Assembly (NCBI RefSeq): GCF_026230105.1
Contig: NC_079478.1
Span: forward strand, 16,073,653 to 16,137,652
Source: Diorhabda sublineata
Taxonomy: Eukaryota > Arthropoda > Insecta > Coleoptera > Chrysomelidae
Length of the DNA: 64,000 bases
Reading direction: 5' to 3'
In this document: positions 32,490 through 43,107 of the stretch, one piece after another
Numbering within the stretch: the stretch's first letter is position 1
Layout of the letters: each line of letters opens with the position of its first letter
Made by a program: the position numbers and the translations under genes
The notes under the pieces: generated by a model
The model's database searches: none
Told to the model about the DNA's origin: nothing
What the model saw: only the letters and a program-made list of their open reading frames with translations

Positions 32490-32962
32490 AAATTTTATAT
32501 TACGAGAGTCGTTTTTTCTTCAACTTCCGATCGCTCCGTGCAGAAGATACGCGGGCAGAAGGAAACGGCCATGCGCTGTAGGCGGCTGCGAAACTCTCGC
32601 ACTATACACTCCGCCATTTTTGAAATCCAGGCGTCAGTCGGCGTTGTGCTACAGCCACGTAAACATGTCCGCCATTATTCATGCTCTTGCCAAGTGTGAA
32701 TTGCGAAGTGTGATTTGTTTTCTACAGGCTGAAGGCAATAGTGCTGTAGAAATCCATCGGAGAATGAATCGTATGTATGGGGAAAACTTCATGAGTGACG
32801 CAAATCTGTCGTTTCAGATGACCTGGTTCAACGAGTTGACAGAATGATTAAAGGAAACCGCAGTTTCACCATTACTGCTTTGTCCACGGAATTTCCAGAA
32901 GTTACAAGGTCTGTTTTGTACTCTATTGTTACTGAACGGTTTCAAAACATGACTAAAACTTT
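32490..32962 (+). pseudogene. Mariner 5' end and N-terminal transposase relic
   Basis: A GC-richer leader (32490-32664) precedes an ATG at 32665. The protein begins MSAIIHALAKCELRSVICFL and continues QAEGNSAVEIHRRMNRMYGE, the start of a mariner transposase. After FMSDANLSFQ about 100 bp is missing and the frame changes; DDLVQRVDRMIKGNRSFTIT and EFPEVTRSVLYSIVTERF follow. It stops abruptly near 32940, where an RTE-like fragment on the other strand begins, so the catalytic domain is absent. Confidence 0.88.
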
Positions 32963-33586
32963 TCGTGCGGTGATCTTTACATTCTTTAGCGTTTGATTTT
33001 TTATTCAGTGTGATAAAAGTCGATTTCAACCAATCCGTTGGAAGTACGCCTTTGTGATAGATAGCATTAAACAGCTTAGTTAGTGATCTAAGGGAATTGG
33101 TTTCAATAGTTTTTAGCAATTCTGTAGGAATTCCATCCGGCCCAGGAGCTTTTCTATTGGCTTTTCTGACTTCATCTATTGTTATATCTGGGCCAACCAG
33201 TGGTTCTTTTATTCTGTGGACCTCTTTCCTATCATCATCTAATACATTTTCTATATATTCTTTCCACCTAGCTAGCTTTCCATTATGTCTTGCCTTTTAT
33301 CCAATTCCTCAATATCTGTAAACTCTCTTAAAAACCAGTCAGATTTAGCTTGTCTTATCTCTGCATTTAGTTATTTACATTTGGGTTCGTTAACAGTTTT
33401 ATTTTTTCGTCGTGCATCCATAAGATCTAAAATCTCGTCAGTCATCCATGCCTTTTTCTTTTCTTTTCTATCCTGCTTACATTTGTTCTTCAGTATATTG
33501 TTGGAAATTTCCTTGAATCTTTTGTAAGTATTGTCATGATTGGGTGTGTTCGTTTTCTTAGCTTCATTCTCCAGTGCATTGATTAA
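32940..33586 (-). pseudogene. RTE-like reverse transcriptase, N-terminal part
   Basis: Minus-strand remnant of the segment linking endonuclease and reverse transcriptase and of the first reverse transcriptase blocks. Readable order: KKAWMTDEILDLMDARRK, LNAEIRQAKSDWFLREF, WKEYIENVLDDDRKEVHRIK, APGPDGIPTELLKTIE, LFNAIYHKGVLPTDWLKSTF and KKSNAKECKDHR. The APGPDGIP and KKxNAxECxDHRxIS blocks are diagnostic of RTE-like elements. A stop near the DAR-KNK segment and a frameshift before WKEY make it dead. The polymerase active site YxDD would lie beyond the truncation. Confidence 0.88.
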
Positions 33587-34130
33587 CTAGAAAATCTAAA
33601 TACAGATCAGTATTTAAATTTTCCTCAAAAAATGGTCCTACTGCATATTTACCAATAATACCACTCCACTTATTTATCGACCCCCTAGTTTGACCGTGTA
33701 TCACTTTGTGATAATGAATAATAGTGAAAATTTTGCATGTTAATACAACTATGTTTATTAAACTTGGTTTCATCTCCAAATAGAACATAGTCGAAAAAGT
33801 CTCTCTGTTGATTAATTTTTCGTAAAGATAGTTTTTTCTTCAAACTTAACTTCAGTTAATTCCATTGCGAGTAAATGAGCTCACGGTGCATTTCTTGTTC
33901 GCTGGAGATACTCCTTACACTAGTGTGTGTGGGTTTTCAGTAACTGCCAGCAAAACATTCATTTCATTTTGTCACAATAGTTTTTAATCGTTCATAATTA
34001 AATGAACCCGTGCGATTAAACCGCTACATGAATCTCTCTAAGCTTGCTTTTGTAAGTGGTGGACTTTCAGAAAACGTTCATGCTGATAGTAGCTGTTTTT
34101 ATTGCGACTTCCAGTACTCCCAATATCCAA
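33587..34130 (-). pseudogene. Tc1/mariner-type transposase relic, first two thirds
   Basis: From right to left: SESPPLTKAS, RTGSFNYERLKTIVTK, NVLLAVTENPHTSVRSIS (helix-turn-helix segments), EMHRELIYSQWN, FFDYVLFGDETKFNKHS (first aspartate), NMQNFHYYS and KWSGIIGKYAVGPFFEENLN with TDLYLDFLVNQ. Several stops and frame changes. It ends at 33587 where the RTE-like fragment begins. The subfamily matches neither the 29.6-kb nor the 0.3-kb element. Confidence 0.8.
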
Positions 34131-34344
34131 TAATTTCATCACTAATGAAATTTATTTTCGCCCTATTTCAAATTCTTGAAAACACCAAAAAATGTACTAA
34201 ATCAAAAAGTTGAATTATACTCAATTTACAATAAATTGTTAAATTATACATAAATTTCTTCAATTTCTTAGACCTTTTGATATATTAATGCATCAAAATG
34301 TTCTTGATTTTAGATCTATTCTGTTTCAAAATTAGTTTTTTTAA

Positions 34345-34725
34345 TAAATTTTAAAGATAGAAAAAATTGACGTTTCGACTTGTCTTCAAGTCTTTATCAA
34401 AATATGATATTGAAACCGACAATTAGCGTACTTAAATTGTTTTATTAGAATTAACAAAATAAAATTTATAGCTCTATTCTGTAAATTCTAATAAAACTCT
34501 AAATAATTTAATTGATTACTGCTATATATTTGATATTTAAGGACTAAGAAAAAATTAATTTTTCTTATTAGAACAAAGTTCTAAGTTCTTATTATTATTC
34601 ATATTAAAGGTGATCTATTGATCAATATAAATACGCAAATTGTCAGTGTCAATATCATATTTTGATAAAGACTCAAAGAAAAGTCAAAACGTCAATTTTA
34701 TCTTTCTTTCAAAAATTATTCAAAA
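34345..34725. repeat. Inverted pair of the dispersed repeat family
   Basis: The plus copy (34345-34440: TTGACGTTTCGACTTGTCTT, AAGTCTTTATCAAAATATGA) and the minus copy (34585-34725: ATATTTTGATAAAGACTC, GTCAAAACGTCAATTTTATC) face each other around about 150 bp of AT-rich DNA. The unit thus behaves as a palindromic MITE. Confidence 0.7.
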
Positions 34726-35289
34726 AACTAATTTTGAAATATAAGAAACCTGATAAATTGAAAACTGAAACTATTTGGGTTCTGTAATAAATTTTCGTAA
34801 CGTCATCCGTATTAAAGATAAAGGGCGTTGAAAATACATATTTTGTACGATTTTGCCTCAACTACCTACATTATATTGAAATTTTATACGAATCTCACAG
34901 AGGGCACTAGTCACACGGTTCGTACCAAGTAGTATTGAACATAACTTTTCAATATTAGATTTAGATCCTAAGTAAAATTTCAAGTGAACTTAAATACAAT
35001 TTAATTTTACACCAAAAAGGTACTCTTGATAAAATTCGATACTTTATACCGTTTTCGAAATATTTTGATTTAAAAACTATGAAATATTAACCGATGCTAG
35101 TATTGATAAAGTTATCAATCATTATTATTATTAATTAGTTAGCATCATGTGAATTAAACATTTTTTGTCGCGTAAATGAGACCCCATCGATAAAACAGAT
35201 ACATTTAGAAAAATTGGGACTGAGACTTTCGTTTCTTGTAACGTTTCACAGAAATCCAATCTAATCAGTATAGGATATTGCTTTTCAAA

Positions 35290-35540
35290 TTTAAATAAAT
35301 ATGGGCACTAAGCTATTGGAGGCCTTGGTATGAAACAACAATTTGATGATCATGTATTGCGGTTCTGTAAGCTTTTTTGGCACTACGCTTTCCAAAGCTA
35401 AGATTAGAGCAACTGCTAATATATCCTCATTGGAGCCGGCTCTGCCTAAATGTATTGGAATTCTAAAATTCTGCGGAACAGCGGCGCCTTTGATTTACGT
35501 TGGTAATACCCGAAATCCGTTTGATGTTTTGTTTATATAA
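35290..35540 (+). other. GC-richer open frame of unknown origin
   Basis: A 65-codon frame at 35343-35540 starts MIMYCGSVSFFGTTLSKAKI and contains SSLEPALPKCIGILKFCG. Both strands are less AT-rich than the flanks. No domain recognised; it could be an exon piece, a transposon remnant or chance. Confidence 0.2.
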
Positions 35541-35599
35541 GTTTTTATTATAGCAGGTGATATATTTACATTGTTGCTCTTGAATAATTCCAAGGAAGG

Positions 35600-35890
35600 T
35601 ATTGAAAGAAAGATAAAATTTACGTTTCGACTTTTCTTTAAGTCTTTATCAAAATATGATATTGACACTGACAATTAGCGTATTTATATTGATCAATAGA
35701 TCACCTTCATCATGAATAAGAATAAAATCAAACTAGATCTTGGTTCTAATAAGAAAAGTTACTTTTTCCTTAGTCCTTACATCTCAATTATGGAGCAGTG
35801 GTCAATCAAATTATTTTTAGCTTTATTAGAATTTACAAAATAGACCTATAAATTTTATTTTGTTAATCTAAGTTTTTATTATAGCAGGTG
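35600..35890 (+). repeat. Dispersed repeat family, best copy
   Basis: Contains AAGATAAAATTTACGTTTCG, ACTTTTCTTTAAGTCTTTAT, ATATTGACACTGACAATTAG and TTGATCAATAGATCACCTTC. GTTTTTATTATAGCAGGTG occurs just before (near 35540) and again at the right edge (near 35873), so a direct duplication flanks the insertion region. Confidence 0.65.
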
Positions 35891-37709
35891 GTTTATTTAC
35901 ATTGTTTCTTTTGAATAATTTCTAAAATGTCTATTTATTTATTTGTTTTGCTTTGAGAACTCTTTTGGGAATATGCCGATGGTAAATGAGGAGTGTAAAA
36001 TGTATCAAAATAATCAAAAATTCACCTCTGAAATAATAAATAGTAATCTACAGACGGAAATAGAGAGTAATTGAGAAATTTAAATAAATTATTCAAGTTA
36101 GTTAAATGTTATTGATAAGTGAGTTGAGTGTGTGTATAGTGTTTAAATAAATTAAGGACGTAAGAGAAGGTGTTTATAAATTCACCCCACGAACAAAAAA
36201 AGTGTAAATAAAGTAGAAAAACATTACAATATTGATGATTTAACCGATCTACGTGTTCATAAAAACATAGTGAACAGTTTGCAAAAATTAAAGGGTCGAA
36301 CCCAATAGCAACTATCTCTTATTGAACGAGAAACTTCAATGAATAGCCGGCTTATTCTAATTCATAAATTTTTATTTATCATTAAACCAACAACATGTTT
36401 TGGGATAAATTTCAAAAAAATCTTGACAACTCACCGTTTCCCATTGTCTCAGTCGTATTTTAAACGCACTAATTCATTTTCCTGCAATCATCGAAATCAA
36501 ACCAATCATTTTCATCACATTTTGCAAGATATTATGTAGTTGTACAGATTAATAAAATTACGAAACTTAATCTTCACAAAGATAAAATATATAGATATAA
36601 AATAATAAGAGATTTCATACAGAGTCGGAATTGTTTTAGATAGTATTACTAATGTTTATCATTTTGTCTTAGATCAAATAAATTCATGGATAATTATTAA
36701 TTTACGTACGAATCTAGAATAAATTTACAAAAACAATTATGAATACGCAATCACTTTGATTTTTGGCTCCGACTGGGCGTATTTTCATCGACGGGCTTTC
36801 GTTGCAAAATTCTACTGTATTACTTCATTTATGGTCGTCATTTTTGCCGATATACTTTTCGATAACAAAAAGTGTGTTTGGAGTTTTAATAGATATTTTC
36901 ATTATTTGCAAAAAACATTGAAATACCAACTACCCGATTTAAGATCATAATAAAAACAAGTTAGCTTAGCAATTTCGAGGTCGTAGAATCCATTTATAGA
37001 GTAACTAAATGTTTGAAATTAGTACTTCCAATTTTACTAATAAAGAGGTTGGTTGATATGGTTTTTGGACTGTATTTGTGAAATAAACGGAAGCTTTCAA
37101 TTTGTGGGGCATATTTTCAAGAAATTGGGGCTTGCTTGGCTGAAGTGGGGAAAGTCGCGCAGTAAGGATAAAGTTGCAAATAATTGTTCACGTTCACGTT
37201 TTCACATCGGGAATTGCCTCTTGATGTTACCAAGATGTCACCCAGAAACAGATTAATATTCTGGTTAGGTTAACTTTACATTGATTTGGATAAGGTTATT
37301 TTAATTGGTAGATAACTTTGCTTTTGCCGTATTTCATTAATCCAGCTCAAAAAGCCGAAACAGAAAACAAATAATCCAATTATTGATAAAACCGACATTT
37401 TGCCTGTTTTTACTATTTACAGCTGTGTCAATTACGATGAGAATTCTTGTTTAAAAATGTCTACTCAGTATATATAAAATATATAAGACATCTGTTTTGT
37501 GAGATCCAAAAATGTTAATGATGATTATATATACGATTGATGCAACAGAATAAAGTTGTACCAAACTAGCGATTGAAAGCGAAAATCCATTTGAATGAGG
37601 GTTTTGAATTATTCATTAGCGATTTTCTTTTCTTTAGTCAATTTAACTTCCTTAGAAAACCGCACGAAGTTGTTGATGGTGTTTCTAATCATCATAACGT
37701 TGCTAGATC
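35891..37709. other. Intergenic DNA
   Basis: AT-rich with two slightly GC-richer patches (36756-36950 and 37080-37256) that hold short plus-strand frames without recognisable motifs. Nothing else can be supported. Confidence 0.35.
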
Positions 37710-37712
37710 TTA

Positions 37713-37991
37713 GGCCCCTGTCATACCAAACGAATCCGAATCAATCTGGATCACTCCACGTCCATCTCTTATGGTTGTTGATTCAAGACTGACCAGACGA
37801 GAAATCTGACAGGTTGAATCAAGTGCGACCTCGAATCAAACCTGATTGAACCAAATTCGTCCGGTCCGAAGGCGGGAAAAGAGTTCCTTCATATTTAAAC
37901 GGAGCGCTCGAAGCCGAATCTTGGTTAATCAGATTCAACTTGATTCGGAGTGATTCTGATTGATTCTGATTCGTTTGGTGTGAAAGGGCCC
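37713..37991. mobile_element. PIF/Harbinger-like MITE with TTA duplications
   Basis: A 279-bp element. The ends are GGCCCCTGTCATACCAAACG on the left and, reversed, GGGCCCTTTCACACCAAACG on the right, then both continue AATCxGAATCAATCxGxATC. TTA flanks both ends exactly (37710-37712 and 37992-37994), the 3-bp duplication of the PIF/Harbinger superfamily. Internally rich in the ATTCGGATT/GATTCxGATT motif on both strands. Non-coding, so non-autonomous. Confidence 0.88.
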
Positions 37992-37994
37992 TTA

Positions 37995-39124
37995 ATCTTT
38001 AGCTCATCGATTACAGCCGTGTGAATGTTTTCCTGTGAGATGAGGAATGAGCGGTCAAGTACAGGCAAGTTAATAGGTATAATTAGGTATCTACAGAAAC
38101 GTTTTCACAAACCAAAAGTTCGTTTATCTAAAATGTTTGGTCTCCTTGATAATTCTGATTGTTATCCGACTAACTGAACGCACCAGATAATTAATTATGT
38201 CGAAATTTTCATCGGTTCTTGAAGCTCTAAGTTTTCTGCTTCGTAGTTCATCTTTGATCGACTATCTTCTTTATAAAAATGCATGAAATATCGAAACCCC
38301 TGGGCTTTTGACAAAAGTTTAAGGTACTAAGTATGAAGCAAAACACTTTAAAAAGGTATTAGCTTCAACTGTATCGCAAAAAATATCAATATACTCGTAG
38401 TCCGATTAATTCCGAATAGATCTCTCCAATGAGGTCTTCTTTACTGCTTATTCTTCTTTCTACCTACAGGGGTGCAGGAGAAGTATACGGATATCTTTTG
38501 ATTCATTTTGGGTAGTGTTATGCACTCCTTTTCTCCCCTCTCTCTCTCTCTCACTCTCTCTCACTCTCTCCTATTCTTATTGGAGATTCTGTAAATAATC
38601 ACGATTTAGCAGGCTGTCTAATAGGTGGTCCCTGGTCTTTCGTTTTTCTTCTTATTCGCTAATGGCTGTGATGCTTGACGTAGTCTGTCAGCTAGACGTT
38701 GGGGCTGGTCTACAGCTCTTTTTTTGACGGTATCCTTGACCTCTAAAATCTTTTCCTGGTTCAACTATTACTTGCGCTACTTAGTCTTAAAGTTACTTGT
38801 AATTTAGTGAGCTCAGGCGCGTCTTTTGTTTTGTGTTGCTAAACAGAAGTATAATGTAATTCACTTATTCAAGAATTGTTCTAATTGAAACTATTAAAAA
38901 AAAACGATATTTCAAGCACTTGGTACGAATTTAGAAGTGGTCGTTCGATTACTAATTTACTAATACCCATCAATCAAATGAGATTAACTTTCAATAAATG
39001 AGAGAAATAAGGTAAAAGCTTATTTTCAATTTTAAATACTTCGTATTCTGAAGAAGTTCATAATTAACGGAAAGTTTGTGTACTTACAATTATTTTAATA
39101 AAATAATCTTTATTTAAAGCCAAA
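37995..39124. other. Intergenic DNA
   Basis: No supported gene. A minus-strand stretch near 38640-38740 reads EVKDTVKKRAVDQPQRLADR without stops for about 40 codons but matches no family I know. Confidence 0.3.
38531..38571. repeat. (CT)n simple repeat with interruptions
   Basis: CTCTCT runs broken by single A bases. Confidence 0.95.
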
Positions 39125-39129
39125 TACGA

Positions 39130-39400
39130 GGTTTCTCTTAAAAGTATCAAGTCTACCTCCATATCTCCTCACCGCTTGATTGAATAACACGTTCAAAGTA
39201 GTGTTTCCAATTCCAAAGGCAATCCTGAAAGTAAATTTTCGGAATTGCCTCCATTACTTCCAAGTTTCTTTCTTATTGAACTGGTATCCTTCATGTGGTG
39301 TTTTTAATCTGGCAAAGAACTAGAAGTCATAAGGGAGCTAAGTTACAACTGAAAGAAGGTTGACAAAGATCAACGACTCGGTGCTTCGTTCAATATTTAT
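39130..39400 (-). pseudogene. Mariner transposase C-terminal tail, minus copy
   Basis: The minus strand reads LPYDF, FFARLKTPHEGYQFNKKETW and, after a frame shift, EVMEAIPKIYFQDCLWNWKH with YFERVIQSSGEEIW, the end of a mariner transposase (CDFFLFPRLK ... CFxxWKxRxxxCI pattern in intact copies). The third aspartate is in YDF. The rest of this copy is not recognisable. Confidence 0.7.
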
Positions 39401-39639
39401 GCACAAAGTTTGATAGGTATACTGGTATGCTAGGCAGCAGCGAATCACCAGTAAAATTATCCAAAGTTGTAGCTACTTACTTCTACTGCAATCTTTTTAG
39501 TACTTCGACGTAGTTTTCTTTAGGTGATACTGTGACTTCTTTGAGCATTTTCGTAAGCACCATATTGGCGCACGCACTTGCACATGAAGATCTAGAGGCA
39601 CCTAACCGACTACAGGCAGTGGAGAGGTAGTGACACCGT

Positions 39640-40500
39640 GTTGGAACAATGATTGAGCATCAAGTGTTGTTTCAAATGGGAAAACGGCTACGGAGATAAT
39701 GGAATGTTGGTGGAACTGTGCGAAACGGAAGCCGTTATCATAAAAGGTATTTACTACTGGCTGCCAAGATGGCAGGGAAACAACTGGGGATGAGACACGA
39801 TCGGGTAGTTGAATAACAGACATGATTGAGAGAGTACAAAAAATGTACTCAAGAGATAGGCGACTGATTTTACAATTAATGGCGGAAGAATTGAGAATTA
39901 GTGAGGGCTTGAAAATTTGGGTAAGGAAAAGATATATTTCCGAAGTGTCCCTTACATGTCAGACAATCAGAAACAGAAACTAATTGAAATTTCTGAAAAT
40001 TCCATTGCCATATCCGATCGAGATCTAGTCTTTCTGCGAACCGTTGTCACTTAGGATGATACCTGGTCAAGGTCCAAGGTCTAAGGTCAAGAAAATGTTG
40101 GTCTTCTTCTTTGATAACGATGAAATCATTCATCAGGAGTTTTGATACCGTTGCTACGACGCATCCCATCACAGTTGATCAGGACTGGGCAGTGGGTTCT
40201 ACTTCACCATAACGCGATTGTTTACTCTGCAATCTACGTGCGCCAGGTCTTGTTTCCACGGGGTGATCATCAAGGTATTCCCTTGACTAGGTGCCCGTGG
40301 AGTTCTTTTTGATCTCTTTCATGAAGGAGGCCCTTAAAAAATATAGAATTTGTAGACGTGCCGGCTATTGAAGGACGGGTGACCGCCGTTCTGCGATTTA
40401 TTCCAAAAGAAACATTTTCTGGTAGTTTTAAGAAGCTTTATGAACGTTGTCAGAATGTTATGACCAATGGAGATCACTTCCAATGCTAAAAAAGGTAATA
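39640..40500 (+). pseudogene. Mariner transposase relic, plus copy
   Basis: The reading order fits a full mariner transposase: EHQVLFQMGK, TATEIMEMLVELCGN, TMIERVQKMYSRDRRLILQL, MAEELRISE, SDNQKQ, DPDLVFLRTV-like text, KVKKMLVFFFDNDEIIHQEF, a degraded second-aspartate block near 40185-40215, and at the C terminus AVLRFIPKETFSGSFKKLYE with RCQNVMTNGDHF. Many frameshifts and stops. It shares its right inverted end with the composite element described above. Confidence 0.85.
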
Positions 40501-40679
40501 TATTTGTGTCTTCTGTTTTGTTCAAGTTTTTAGACACATCTCAGAGTTTTTCCAAGAATTAATTAATTAATGCAAACCTACAAGTATGTGAGGATTTTCT
40601 GGTGACGCACATGCTCCACAGAAGTTGCGGAGATATGAGTAGGTAGATGGCTCTTTACTTTTGAAACAAACCTCGTATA

Positions 40680-41051
40680 ACCTGAAATGCTTTATTACTT
40701 ACAAATAATTATAAAACAATACTTACTGATAAGATGGCATTAAAAAAGGTGAGTCTCTACTGGTATTTATATGGTTATATCTGAATAGTTTTTATATTAT
40801 ATTATTTAAGCAGTAAAAAAATAATGTTACTGATAAAGATTTCTTAGAATGTAAAGCAACATACTAAGGATTTTATAATCAAAGTTATACATTGTTTTGC
40901 TAATAATTGTTTGTATATGAGAGAACAAATAAAACAATGGGAAATATTCTATTATATAATTAGAAAGTAACTGCGGTTTAGTTCAAAAAAATGTGAGTAA
41001 TTAAAATCAAGGAAACGTGAATATTAACATGTAATATATTGAAGATGTAGA
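40680..41051. other. AT-rich spacer
   Basis: Nothing supportable. Confidence 0.4.
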
Positions 41052-41059
41052 TATTTCTG

Positions 41060-41976
41060 GGTAATTATACACTTTCACGGTCACCTGGTTTTTTGGCTCT
41101 AGAAAATCGAAAAATGAATGGATTTTAATTATCTTGGTCTTAAAATGTTCCATTTTACGGCGGATTTATAAAAAATAAATTAGTAGAAATAACTGGAATG
41201 AGAATTTCTCATAGTTTTACTGTTTTAAATCGTAAAAAAAACGGTTTTGCAAAATAATCCTTTACAAAAAATTATCTCATTATCAGATAAAGTTCTTATA
41301 TTTTTTTGTATTCTACATAAATTAATAAACAATTTAAAAAAAATATCCAAAAAGAATGAGTTTTTCATTTTTTATAGCTTAAAATGAAATCGATGAAAAA
41401 CAATCAATTTTCGTGAATAGTTTCGTACTATATTCTTCAATGTTAATAGTTTTTGGAGCATTAAAAATCGAAAAATAAATAAATTTTATAATTTTGGTTA
41501 GGTTAGGTTAGGTTATGTTAGGTTAGTTTAGGTTAGGTTAGGTTAGGTTGTTTTGTATCACAGAATATTGTAAGTGCTTCAAATGTATTCAATTCACAAT
41601 TGTTGCAACTCATTGTCAATATATTTCAATTTATTATTAACAAAATCCCACAACTCACAATTATCCAAAAAAATTAACTTTTTTTAAATTTTTTTTTCAA
41701 AATATTCATTTTTTTATGTAAATTGCGAAAAAAAAAATATACGAACTTGATTCCACGACGTCAGAAACAGTTACGAAAGATTATATGTAGAAATTCATTT
41801 TTTTTTGCATTTAAAGTCATGAAATTGTAAAAAATATTTATTTTTTTAATTTTCGTATTTTTTTTTATAAATCCGCCGTAAAATGGAACATTTTGAGACC
41901 AAGATCATTAAAATCCATCCATTTTTCGATTTTCTAGAGCCAAAAAACCAGGTGACCGCGAATGTGTATAATTACC
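41060..41976. mobile_element. MITE with 112-bp inverted ends and 8-bp target duplication
   Basis: A 917-bp element whose ends start GGTAATTATACAC. Inverted arms 41060-41171 and 41865-41976 differ at about six positions. An exact 8-bp duplication TATTTCTG flanks it (41052-41059 and 41977-41984). Eight-bp duplications point to hAT, Merlin or P-type transposition; GG...CC ends would suit Merlin. The interior is AT-rich with several CGAAAAAT motifs and a GGTTA array at 41495-41550. Non-coding. Confidence 0.9.
41495..41550 (+). repeat. (GGTTA)n array
   Basis: About ten GGTTA units, the pentamer of the insect telomere repeat TTAGG, with variants GGTTATGTTA and GGTTAGTTTA. It is interstitial and lies within a MITE. 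Confidence 0.9.
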
Positions 41977-42820
41977 TATTTCTGTACCCCAGACAACTTT
42001 TCTGCAAATTAGTTTTCGGAATATATCAAATATTATAAGTTATTACGTAAAACCACACAAATATAACAAAATAATATTTTGATAAATACCAAAATGGGTC
42101 GAAACGTCAGATTTTTACCTGTCTGTTGAATCTCCAAATTTAATTCATCGAAAATATAGTCTGCCGTTCTTCATAAGAGAAAACAACTACCTAATTTCCT
42201 AGTTAATCCCTCCACTAATATAAGATTCCATCTCCTTTGAAGAGTGACATTTCTGTCAATATGAACATCCCCAATAGCTCGTGATTGCAAAGAAAGGGTT
42301 GTAACCGCTGACTATTTTCGAGGTTCTTGCGTCTCATCAGAGTAACACAACAGTTGTTTTCTCCTTTGAAGAACGGTTAGTAGTAGAAATCATATAATAT
42401 GATATATTGGATATACCTCGGATAACATCAAAATGAAATCTACATAATTGACGACTACAGTTGATTTCCACCTGACTGGCGATTTGCGGTTGGAAGTGAG
42501 GATGCTGCCAAATAGTGTCTGCTGGGGAATGTTTGATTACACGAAGTAATTAGCAGCGCTGGCTGGTGATGTCTTCACTTCAAATGAGATACTCGAACGA
42601 GAGTTTGTTACGCCGTTCTGATGAGACGCAAAAACGTCGAAAATAGTCAGCGGTTAGAACTCTCTCCTTGCAATCACGTGTTATTGGGAATGTTCGTATT
42701 GACAGAATTGTCGCTTTTCAGAGGAGATGGAATTTAATATTCGTCGAGACATTAGTCAGTGATACAATATTCAGTGATACAAAACAACCTAACCTAACCT
42801 AACCTAACCTAAACTAACCT
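41521..42820. repeat. Inverted pair around GGTTA/CCTAA arrays
   Basis: 41521-41572 and 42763-42820 are inverted copies: GGTTAGTTTAGG, several GGTTA units, then TTGTTTTGTATCAC and GAATATTGTA. The same variant unit (GTTTA) occurs in both, so this is homology and not independent simple-repeat growth. Confidence 0.75.
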
Positions 42821-43053
42821 AGTCAGGAAAGTGCGGTTTCTTATTGGAAACGTGACTATGAAACTCCAAAGTGGACTAACTTTTCCGAGCTTTCGAATAC
42901 AAAACCACCGAAAATCTTAATTAATTATTTCCCAGACAATGAAAAAGTATTCGTAAGCTCGGAAAATATATTAAAGTTAGTCCACTTTGGTGTTTCATTG
43001 CCACGTTCCTAATAAGAACCGCTCATAATATAGCTGGCGAAGACTTCGTTACA

Positions 43054-43107
<54 letters not shown>

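Larger units (their letters stand above)
39127..40675. mobile_element. Mariner element with inverted ends, internally rearranged
   Basis: TA flanks both ends (39125-39126, 40676-40677). The inverted ends read CGAGGTTTCTCTTAAAAGTA on the left and CGAGGTTTGTTTCAAAAGTA on the reversed right, each followed by a CTACCTxCxTATCTCC motif. Inside are a plus-strand transposase (39640-40500) running to the right end, and a separate minus-strand transposase tail (39130-39400) running to the left end. At 1.55 kb it is longer than a standard mariner (about 1.3 kb), consistent with a fused head-to-head pair. Confidence 0.75.

Noticed and set aside
41495..41550. Telomere or telomere-fusion site
   Set aside because: The array is short, lies inside a MITE and has an inverted partner with the same variant unit; a repeat-family origin explains it better.
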